This document shows positions 1 to 6,077 of a DNA stretch of 6,077 bases, piece by piece (the first letter of the stretch is position 1; each line of letters starts with the position of its first letter). Made by a program: the position numbers and the translations under genes. The stretch covers positions 1 to 6,077 of the forward strand of contig JAGLCZ010000105.1 of NCBI GenBank assembly GCA_023145975.1. The letters are read 5' to 3'. Source of the stretch: Candidatus Hydrogenedentota bacterium (GTDB taxonomy: Bacteria; Hydrogenedentota; Hydrogenedentia; Hydrogenedentales; CAITNO01). The notes under the pieces are model-generated. The model was given only the letters and a program-made list of their open reading frames with translations, was not told the DNA's origin and ran no database searches.

Positions 1-53
1 TTTTACGTACCCGGGATGAGGAAGGAAAAGTTCGTCTGCACATAACCCTTGGA
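1..53 (+). other. 5' edge: possible N-terminal extension of kinase 1
   Basis: The reading frame of the large kinase stays open from base 3 to the GTG at 54. It would add about 17 residues, including DEEGKVRLHITLG, just before the first membrane helix. That composition looks like ordinary protein and like the short basic lead-in usual before the first helix of sensor kinases. The alternative is that this is the 3' end of another gene: frame 1 closes with TAA at 43-45. A purine-rich GAGGAAGGA (18-26) resembles a ribosome binding site, but it lies too far from GTG 54 and no normal start codon follows at proper spacing. I cannot decide between the two from the window. Confidence 0.45.
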
Positions 54-3000
54 GTGAAACTCATTGCCGGTTTTGCACTCCCGGTCCTTGTCCTGGCATG
101 GGTATGTGCGTATTCATTAACGTCGATGGTTCGGGTGAGTTCACAGATTGAATATATTGCCAATGGGCTTATTCCTGTGACTAATACGATATCCATTATC
201 GATACCTATCAGCGTGAACAGACGAGCGCGTTAAAATGTACTTTTCGTTTGGGAGAGAAGGATGGGCTATATACCAGGGCGCTGTACGAAAAGTCTGTGG
301 AGATTTTTGAAAAGTATGCCCGTAAAGTAAATGAAAATATTGTGGACGCCATTAAACTGATGCAGGAAGAATCGGCAGTATCGGAAGGAAATGCGGAAGA
401 GATGACGCATATTACCCGTACATTGATGCTTATTGGCAGACAGCATCGGGTCTTCGGTCAGGCGGCTACAGAGGCCTTTGTATTGATCGATGCCGGTGAA
501 TTTACGCAGGCGCGATTGCTTGAGATATACGTCGAAGAGCGCGAAGTGCTGCTTGCTCGCGAGATCGAGACGCTTTTGGGAAAACTGGCACAACGTGTTG
601 ACAGCGCTGAAAGCAGAGTGGAAAGGGAGCGGTTTAGAACCATTGTGCTCCTCATCATAATATCGATAGTTGCTATTTTGCTGAGTCTTCTTGTGGCTAT
701 CGGGCTTACGTATGCGATCAGAAAACCAATTGTCGCGCTCAGTAAAGCGGCAGTGGCTTTGGCTAGCGAATATAGGGACAGTAGTGACGTCATTGATATT
801 GGCGGCGGGGTGGATGAAATAGGATGGCTTACGGTTAGTTTTGATCATATGCGTCGTGTTGTTCTGGAACAGGTCGATGAACTTGACCGGGAGATTCAAC
901 GCAGAAAAGAAGCGCAGCGGGTACTAAGTGCAAACGAGGAGAATTTGCGTATTACTCTTGATTCTATTGGAGACGCTGTGATTGCTACGGGACTGGAAGG
1001 AGATGTTACCCGTATGAACCCGGTGGCGGAGACACTTACCGGCTGGACTGTGGAAGACGCCCGGGGAAAATCGATTACAGAAGTTTTTTCTATTGTCAAT
1101 GCAAAGACTCGAGAGTTGGCTTTTAACCCTGTGGAAAAGGTGATCGAGCAGGGGAAGAATGTCGCTTTGGCGAATCACACGCTGCTTATTTCTAAAGGTG
1201 GTGATGAATACCATATTGCCGATTCCGCTGCCCCCATTCGAAATTCCGACGGTGTCATCACCGGTGTTGTACTGGTGTTTCGTGATGTGACGGAAGAATA
1301 TGCCCGACGGAAGGAATTGTATGAACTGGCGGTTATTGTAGAACAGGCACTGGAAGGGATAGCTTGTGCTGATCTTGATGGTACCCTTCGCTTTGCTAAC
1401 CCCAAATGGTGCGAGATGCATGGATATGAGAACAGTAACGAATTGGTGGGTAAAAATCTGAGCATCTTTCATAGCAGCGAGCAATTTAATGTAGATACGG
1501 TTCCTTTCAACATAAAGGTTGAAAAACAGGGTCACAATATTGGTGAGGTGGGTCACCAGCGAAAAGATGGTTCTATTTTCCCAAGTCAGATGTTCGTGAC
1601 ACTGTTGCGGAATGAGAGGGAAATTCCATACGCATACGCTGCTTTTGCACAGGATATCACCGCACGAAAACGGGAAGAGGTGCGTATTGAAAAGACGAAT
1701 TGCCTGAAAGAGGATTTGCTTCTTATTGGTCGCCTGGAAGAGAAAATGAAACGTATCACGGATGCTCTCATCGATTTGTTTGATGCTGATTTTGCCAGAA
1801 TATGGATTGCCAGCCCAGGGGATATATGTGACGCTGGGTGTGTACATTCCAAAGATACAGAGGGTATTCATGTTTGTCAGGACAGGGAGCATTGTCTTCA
1901 TCTAGTCGCCAGTTCAGGGCGTTACACCCATCTTGATGGCGGGCATAGGCGTGTTCCCTTCGGATCTTATAAAATCGGACGGGTTGCATCCGGGGATGAG
2001 CCTGGATTTCTCACCAATGATGTTACCCATGATTCACGTGTTCACAACCACGACTGGGCTGTTGAATTGGGACTGACCTCTTTTATGGGGTATCGTCTCT
2101 TATCACGAGACGCAAAATCGATAGGGGTTATTGCGCTCTTCAGTAAGCGGGAACTTTCGTTGGGAGATGAACTGCATTTTCGTTCGATTGCTGGGACTGC
2201 ATCTGATGTAATAATGGCGGTACGAAGAGAGGAAGAACTTATAAAAAGTGAGTTTTTCCTCCGGGAGACTCAGAGTGTTGCCCGTGTCGGGGGATGGAAG
2301 ATTAACCCGGAAACGGATTTTCTCGCTTGCACTGAGGGAATATTTCAGATTCTTGAGGCACCTTTGAATTACAACCCCAGTTTACAGGAAGGACTTAAAT
2401 ATTATGATCCCGAGTGTCGGCTGCATTTACGGGATAATATCGAATTGTGCTATACGCGGGGAAGACCGTTTGTGGAAGAGTGTAAAGTAACTACGGTAAC
2501 GGGTAAACATTTGTGGGTTGAAGTGCGGGGATTGGCACGGGTGATAGAAGAGAAGACCCCTTATGTATATGGAACTCTTCAGGATATTACTGAGCGCAAA
2601 CAGGCGGAGGATGATTTATGTCATCTGCGCAACTATCTGGCAAGCATCATCGATTCGATGCCTTCGGTACTTGTTGGTGTTGATTTCAGCGGTATTGTGA
2701 CTCAGTGGAACAGCGAGGCGCAGCGGATTTCCGGGTTTTCAACCGGGGATGCGGTGGGACAGCCGTTATCGCAGGTTTTTCCGCGATTGGCTCGAGAAAT
2801 GAAACAAGTGCATGAAGCGATGGAGTCGCGGGAAGTACATTCTCAATCCAGACGTGCACGTATGGAGGCCGGTGAGATTCACTATGAGAATGTGACGGTT
2901 TATCCGCTTACTGCCAGCGGTGTGGAAGGGGCAGTGATTCGAGTGGACGATGTTACCGAGCAAGTGCGGATTGAGGAAATGATAGTGCAGTCGGAGAAGA

Positions 3001-3851
3001 TGTTGTCCGTGGGTGGTTTGGCTGCGGGTATGGCGCATGAAATTAACAATCCCCTGGGGGGCATGATGCAGACAGCAAGTGTGATGCGTGATCGATTGAC
3101 CAACCTCGAATTACCTGCCAATAAACGTGCTGCTGAGGCGGCAGGAACTTCTATGGAGTCCATCAGTACTTTCATGGAAGCACGTAAAATTACTGATATG
3201 CTGGGGCGTATAAGCGAGTCGGGACGTCGTGCCGCAGATATTGTTCAGAATATGCTTAGCTTTGCCCGCAAAGGTGACGCGACATTTTCTGCCCACAGTA
3301 TTGCTGCTTTACTTGATCAATGTGTGGATTTGGCAGGTGCAGACTATGATATGAAAAAGAAATATGACTTCCGACAAATCGAGATAGTCCGTGAATATGA
3401 AGAGGATTTACCGCATGTGATCTGTGAGCCAAGTAAGATTCAACAGGTATTGCTTAATATTTTGAGAAACGGCGCAGAGGCGATGCAGGAGCAGGTAAAA
3501 GAAGGCAGGAGAGCATCGGAGGAAAAGTCAAAATTTGTATTACGCTTACTTCATGAAAAAGTGAAAAAAAGAGTTCGCATAGAACTCGAAGATAATGGTC
3601 CGGGGATGACCGAGGTTACCCGTAAACGAATTTTCGAACCGTTTTTTACGACCAAGCCCACAGATAGAGGTACAGGGTTGGGCTTGTCTGTATCTTATTT
3701 TATCATAACGGAAAATCACGGAGGCGAGATACTCGCCGAGTCAGAATGGGGTAAAGGAGCAAAGTTTATTGTTTGTTTGCCTGTGAATAAGGATTCTACA
3801 AAAGAGTGTGGGGATGCTGCCGGTGAAACAACTATGAATCACGGAGAGTAG
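54..3851 (+). CDS. Membrane-bound multi-PAS/GAF sensor histidine kinase (HEINNP type, no receiver)
   Basis: Sensor kinase, 1265 residues from GTG 54. It should autophosphorylate on His in response to bound or membrane signals and pass phosphate to a receiver. Domains in order: TM1 about 3-23; extracytoplasmic, mostly helical region about 24-195 (four-helix-bundle-like); TM2 about 196-219; HAMP about 220-275; coiled coil; PAS1 about 291-415; PAS2 about 421-540; GAF about 555-725; PAS3 about 731-850; PAS4 about 858-975; HisKA about 980-1075; HATPase_c about 1120-1245. Catalytic signatures are complete: H995 in AHEINNP, N box NILRNGAEAM (N1135, N1139), G1 DNGPGM (1180-1185), F box FEPFF (1194-1198), G2 GTGLGLS (1206-1212). 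PAS ends carry typical D[VI]T[EA] exits (411, 534, 844, 966). Unusual points are a Cys/His cluster in the GAF (C592, C596, C608, C614) and a HisKA domain about 25 residues longer than usual. There is no receiver domain, and the next gene supplies one. The start is uncertain because GTG 54 has GGAG directly against it and the frame is open upstream. The next in-frame Met (residue 25) would lose TM1. Function class is certain; the signal is unknown. Confidence 0.95.
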   Translation: MKLIAGFALPVLVLAWVCAYSLTSMVRVSSQIEYIANGLIPVTNTISIIDTYQREQTSALKCTFRLGEKDGLYTRALYEKSVEIFEKYARKVNENIVDAIKLMQEESAVSEGNAEEMTHITRTLMLIGRQHRVFGQAATEAFVLIDAGEFTQARLLEIYVEEREVLLAREIETLLGKLAQRVDSAESRVERERFRTIVLLIIISIVAILLSLLVAIGLTYAIRKPIVALSKAAVALASEYRDSSDVIDIGGGVDEIGWLTVSFDHMRRVVLEQVDELDREIQRRKEAQRVLSANEENLRITLDSIGDAVIATGLEGDVTRMNPVAETLTGWTVEDARGKSITEVFSIVNAKTRELAFNPVEKVIEQGKNVALANHTLLISKGGDEYHIADSAAPIRNSDGVITGVVLVFRDVTEEYARRKELYELAVIVEQALEGIACADLDGTLRFANPKWCEMHGYENSNELVGKNLSIFHSSEQFNVDTVPFNIKVEKQGHNIGEVGHQRKDGSIFPSQMFVTLLRNEREIPYAYAAFAQDITARKREEVRIEKTNCLKEDLLLIGRLEEKMKRITDALIDLFDADFARIWIASPGDICDAGCVHSKDTEGIHVCQDREHCLHLVASSGRYTHLDGGHRRVPFGSYKIGRVASGDEPGFLTNDVTHDSRVHNHDWAVELGLTSFMGYRLLSRDAKSIGVIALFSKRELSLGDELHFRSIAGTASDVIMAVRREEELIKSEFFLRETQSVARVGGWKINPETDFLACTEGIFQILEAPLNYNPSLQEGLKYYDPECRLHLRDNIELCYTRGRPFVEECKVTTVTGKHLWVEVRGLARVIEEKTPYVYGTLQDITERKQAEDDLCHLRNYLASIIDSMPSVLVGVDFSGIVTQWNSEAQRISGFSTGDAVGQPLSQVFPRLAREMKQVHEAMESREVHSQSRRARMEAGEIHYENVTVYPLTASGVEGAVIRVDDVTEQVRIEEMIVQSEKMLSVGGLAAGMAHEINNPLGGMMQTASVMRDRLTNLELPANKRAAEAAGTSMESISTFMEARKITDMLGRISESGRRAADIVQNMLSFARKGDATFSAHSIAALLDQCVDLAGADYDMKKKYDFRQIEIVREYEEDLPHVICEPSKIQQVLLNILRNGAEAMQEQVKEGRRASEEKSKFVLRLLHEKVKKRVRIELEDNGPGMTEVTRKRIFEPFFTTKPTDRGTGLGLSVSYFIITENHGGEILAESEWGKGAKFIVCLPVNKDSTKECGDAAGETTMNHGE
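3843..3846 (+). promoter_or_regulatory. Ribosome binding site of the small receiver gene
   Basis: GGAG lies 7 nt before ATG 3854, inside the last codons of kinase 1. The preceding stop TAG (3849-3851) is only 2 nt before the ATG, so ribosomes finishing kinase 1 can reinitiate here. This supports the chosen start and co-expression of the two genes. Confidence 0.7.
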
Positions 3852-3853
3852 TT

Positions 3854-4261
3854 ATGACTGAGAAAATACAAAGTATCTTGATACTTGATGACGAAGTGAC
3901 AATTCGGGATAGTTTTGCAGATTATTTTGAGGATCATGGCTGGCATGTTTTACGTGCCGCGTCGGGGGAAGAGGCACTGGAGGTCTTAGCCGTTGAAGTA
4001 ACGGACTGCGTTCTTGTGGATATTCGCCTTCCGGGGATGAGCGGTGATTCCTTCATACGTGAGGTACATGAAAAGTATTCGGTTCCTCCAATTTCTCTGG
4101 TAGTTACCGGTTCATCGGAATACTGTCTTCCCCGTGATGTGGCGGCATTACCCCGGGTAATAGAAAAAGTTTTTTCCAAGCCTGTCATGAATTTGGAGGA
4201 ATTGGAAACGATGTTACATCAAAAAATAAAATATTGCAGTAAGGGAAATATACATGACTAA
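3854..4261 (+). CDS. Stand-alone response regulator receiver domain protein
   Basis: A 135-residue protein that is a single CheY-like receiver with no output domain. The phosphorylation machinery is intact: acidic pair D12/D13, phospho-acceptor D56 in VDIRLPGMSG, switch T85 in VVTGSS, and K109 in FSKPV. The final third is unusual: the region after T85 (CLPRDVAALPRVIEKVF) lacks the common GA-x-[DE]-[YF] pattern seen before the lysine in most receivers. I recall small receivers of this sort (LP-x-[ED]-(L/V) then VF-x-KPV) beside sensor kinases in Desulfobacterota, so it is probably a recurring subtype. Residues 8-64 align without gaps to the receiver of the next gene, with about 27 of 57 identical by hand count. 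It sits 2 nt after kinase 1 and overlaps the next gene by 8 nt. Likely jobs (inferred) are phosphate sink, shuttle, or an allosteric partner for either kinase. The specific partner is not shown by sequence. Confidence 0.93.
   Translation: MTEKIQSILILDDEVTIRDSFADYFEDHGWHVLRAASGEEALEVLAVEVTDCVLVDIRLPGMSGDSFIREVHEKYSVPPISLVVTGSSEYCLPRDVAALPRVIEKVFSKPVMNLEELETMLHQKIKYCSKGNIHD
4242..4246 (+). promoter_or_regulatory. Ribosome binding site of the receiver-kinase gene
   Basis: AGGGA lies 7 nt before ATG 4254, within the end of the small receiver gene. The ATG overlaps that gene's last 8 nt (ATGACTAA). This spacing fixes the start of kinase 2 and implies translational coupling. Confidence 0.7.
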
Positions 4262-6077
4262 ATTGCCTATTACAATTTTAATTATTGAAGATGAGCGTAT
4301 TCTTCGCGAGAGCCTGGCGGATTATTTGGAGGACCGGGATTTCCGGACGTTAACAGCGGAAAACGGTCGTGCAGGCCTTGAGGTATTCGATCAGGAGCAT
4401 CCCGATGTGGTACTAACGGATCTGCGTATGCCGGAGATGGGAGGTTTGGAAGTGCTGGAGCGGATTGGAGTGCAATCACCGAATATACCGCTGATTGTGG
4501 TGTCGGGTACAGGTCATCTCGGCGACGCAGTTCGGGCACTTCGGCTTGGTGCCTGGGATTATATTGTTAAACCTATTGATGATATGGATATTATCGGTTA
4601 TACGATAGACAAGGTGCTGGAGCGTGCACGTTTACTACAGGAAAGTTCTGACCATCAAGAGCACCTCGAGGTGGAGGTGCAGAAACGGACGGCGGAACTC
4701 GGGGAGGCTAACGCCCATCTCGCAGGGATCAACGAACGATTGCGGAAGCTCGTTGAGAGTACGCACAGCCTTTCCATGTGTGATCGGGTAGATACATTCG
4801 GCTTTAAATTACTGGATGAGTTTGCCAATCATATGCTGGCAACCGGGGGTAGTATATATCTGATTGAAGAGGATGGTTTGCGGCGGCTTTCTACGCTTGA
4901 TGGAGATCACACCTCTGAGTTTATCCATTTTCCCCTGCCTGTGGGTTCGGTGATTTTGCGTGTCATGGAGACAAAAGAAGCACTTCTTGTTCAAGATATT
5001 GCACAGGAAGAAGATCTGAAACCGAGTGGGTGGAAGGGCTATCGTGATCAATCGCTATTGGTTTTTCCCCTGCCTGATGAGAGCGGTAGTATCGTTGGGG
5101 TTCTTACGCTGCATAATAAGATTTCCCCTCCTTTTATAAAACAGGATATAGATGTCGGTGCTATTCTTGCTTCCTATTGTTCTGAGATGATGCGTGCTAT
5201 TCATGCGACAGAATCACTGCGTGAAAGTGAGCGGCATTACTACTCCCTGCTTAACGCCATGTCCGAACAGATTTTGGTGGTGAACTCCGATTTATGTATA
5301 ACGGGTGCTAATGCTTCGGCCGTTCAAGCGGCGGGGGAAGATAGTGAGGAATTTCTCATTGGAAAATCATACCATAAGGTAGCACATGGGCGTGATAATC
5401 CGTGTGCTGATACCGGGGAATGCTGCAAACTGGAAGCCGTGTTCAAAACAGGTATCCCCTGTGCTTTTCGCCATGCAAGCAGGAAGTCAGGGCATTCGGA
5501 TGAGTATATGGATATTGTGGTAACACCTCTAAAGGATGATAAAGGTGACGTTCTTCGCGTGATCGTGTGTGCCCGTGATATTACGAAGGAAGTTACCCTG
5601 GAAGAGCAGTTTCGTCAAGCGCAAAAGATGGATGCAGTGGGGCAGCTTGCCGGGGGGGTGGCACATGATTTTAACAACCTTTTACAGGTGATTTTGGGCT
5701 ACGGTGATTTGGCGCTGGATGATGTCGAAGAAGGAAGTTCTGTTCGAGAGTCCCTCGATGAGATTCTCGAGGCAGGTAATCGTGCCCGTATACTCGTCAG
5801 CCAGTTATTGGCCTTCAGTCGACGGCAGGTGCTTGATATGGAAGACCTCGATATTAATAGTGTTATCAGTGATACCCTGAAAATGTTACGGCGTCTTATC
5901 GGTGAGCATATTCATCTTGATTTTTTATCCGGGCAGGAGCTGGATACAATACGTGCTGATTTGGGACAGATCGGACAGATACTTACCAATTTGTGTATCA
6001 ATGCCCGTGATGCCATGCCTTCGGGCGGAACGATCACTATTGAGACCGAAAATATATCTCTTGATGAGGCGTACTGT
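4254..6077 (+). CDS. Receiver-GAF-PAS-histidine kinase (HDFNN type), 3' end beyond window
   Basis: Open for 608 codons with no stop before the right edge, so the protein is C-terminally incomplete here. It is a cytoplasmic kinase with an N-terminal receiver and no membrane helix. Domains: receiver 5-122, with E12/D13, phospho-acceptor D56 (TDLRMPEMGG), switch S84 (VVSGTG) and K106 (YIVKP); coiled-coil linker about 123-170 (RTAELGEANAHL); GAF about 173-318; PAS about 324-446, exiting at RDITKE; HisKA from about 453 with H471 in VAHDFNNLL; and the beginning of HATPase_c with N box NLCINARDAM (N579, N583). The ATP-lid motifs (G1, F, G2) would fall just past the edge. Many HDFNN kinases end in another receiver, and whether this one does cannot be seen. 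The PAS carries a Cys cluster (C384, C390, C391, C403). Position after kinase 1 and the small receiver suggests (inference) that phosphorylation of D56 by kinase 1 controls this kinase. Substrate and output are unknown. Confidence 0.95.
   Translation, partial: MTKLPITILIIEDERILRESLADYLEDRDFRTLTAENGRAGLEVFDQEHPDVVLTDLRMPEMGGLEVLERIGVQSPNIPLIVVSGTGHLGDAVRALRLGAWDYIVKPIDDMDIIGYTIDKVLERARLLQESSDHQEHLEVEVQKRTAELGEANAHLAGINERLRKLVESTHSLSMCDRVDTFGFKLLDEFANHMLATGGSIYLIEEDGLRRLSTLDGDHTSEFIHFPLPVGSVILRVMETKEALLVQDIAQEEDLKPSGWKGYRDQSLLVFPLPDESGSIVGVLTLHNKISPPFIKQDIDVGAILASYCSEMMRAIHATESLRESERHYYSLLNAMSEQILVVNSDLCITGANASAVQAAGEDSEEFLIGKSYHKVAHGRDNPCADTGECCKLEAVFKTGIPCAFRHASRKSGHSDEYMDIVVTPLKDDKGDVLRVIVCARDITKEVTLEEQFRQAQKMDAVGQLAGGVAHDFNNLLQVILGYGDLALDDVEEGSSVRESLDEILEAGNRARILVSQLLAFSRRQVLDMEDLDINSVISDTLKMLRRLIGEHIHLDFLSGQELDTIRADLGQIGQILTNLCINARDAMPSGGTITIETENISLDEAYC

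Noticed and set aside
16..45. Nine-codon frame ATG 16 to TAA 45 as a leader peptide or uORF
   Set aside because: It has no ribosome binding site visible before it, and it overlaps the open frame of kinase 1, which is a better explanation.
267..899. Antisense open frame (210 codons) opposite the extracytoplasmic and HAMP region of kinase 1
   Set aside because: No domain or motif is recognisable, and it is opposite a well-supported membrane and HAMP coding region. The other shorter antisense frames (for example 458-793, 2900-3175, 4809-5051) were rejected for the same reason.
924..1901. Long antisense open frame (325 codons) opposite the PAS/GAF part of kinase 1
   Set aside because: It lies wholly opposite a strongly supported kinase frame, has low-complexity, Cys/His/Phe-rich composition with no recognisable domain, and has no context of its own. 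It is a shadow of the codon pattern.
1990..4040. Repeated CCGGGGATGA strings at about 1990, 3600 and 4031
   Set aside because: Each encodes a different protein context (GDE, PGM in the ATP site, PGM in the receiver) and spacing is irregular. This looks like codon coincidence rather than a dispersed repeat.
4661..4680. Hairpin/palindrome GCACCTC...GAGGTGC containing CACCTCGAGGTG
   Set aside because: It lies inside the coiled-coil linker of kinase 2, encoding HLEVEV, with no T-tract. It is best explained by repeated Glu/Val codons, not a terminator or operator.

Overview
This window is a dense, co-directional (+ strand) stretch of bacterial two-component signalling genes with almost no non-coding DNA. 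It holds a very large membrane-anchored sensor histidine kinase (GTG 54 to TAG 3851, and the frame is open to the left edge). Next comes a small stand-alone receiver protein (3854-4261). The last gene is a cytoplasmic receiver-GAF-PAS-histidine kinase that starts at 4254 and runs off the right edge. Spacing is 2 nt between genes 1 and 2, and genes 2 and 3 overlap by 8 nt. This strongly suggests one transcript with translational coupling. I see no tRNA, rRNA, CRISPR array, mobile element, terminator or convincing promoter.

No taxonomic marker is present. Clear Shine-Dalgarno sequences, moderate GC, and multi-PAS/GAF kinases with an elongated HEINNP-type HisKA domain resemble families I recall as common in Desulfobacterota/'Deltaproteobacteria' and some spirochaetes. 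That is an impression, not a placement.

Layout. (1) 1-53: short stretch, probably coding for an N-terminal extension of kinase 1 or its leader. (2) 54-3851: kinase 1, with TM1, an extracytoplasmic helical region, TM2, HAMP, PAS, PAS, a Cys-rich GAF, PAS, PAS, HisKA and HATPase_c. It has no receiver of its own. (3) 3854-4261: single-domain receiver with all the phosphorylation residues but a divergent C-terminal third. (4) 4254-6077+: receiver, coiled coil, GAF, PAS with a Cys cluster, HDFNN-type HisKA, and the start of HATPase_c, cut by the window edge.

How they may work together (inference): kinase 1 integrates an envelope signal with several cytosolic inputs and passes phosphate to one or both receivers. 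The small receiver could be a phosphate sink, shuttle or competitor. The receiver fused to kinase 2 would let kinase 1 gate kinase 2. No DNA-binding, diguanylate-cyclase or other output domain is visible, so the final effector lies outside the window. The most interesting features are the two unrelated Cys/His-rich clusters, one in each kinase's sensory region, and the branched kinase-receiver-receiver/kinase wiring. None of this amounts to a clearly new system. It is an elaborate variant of known phosphorelay parts.
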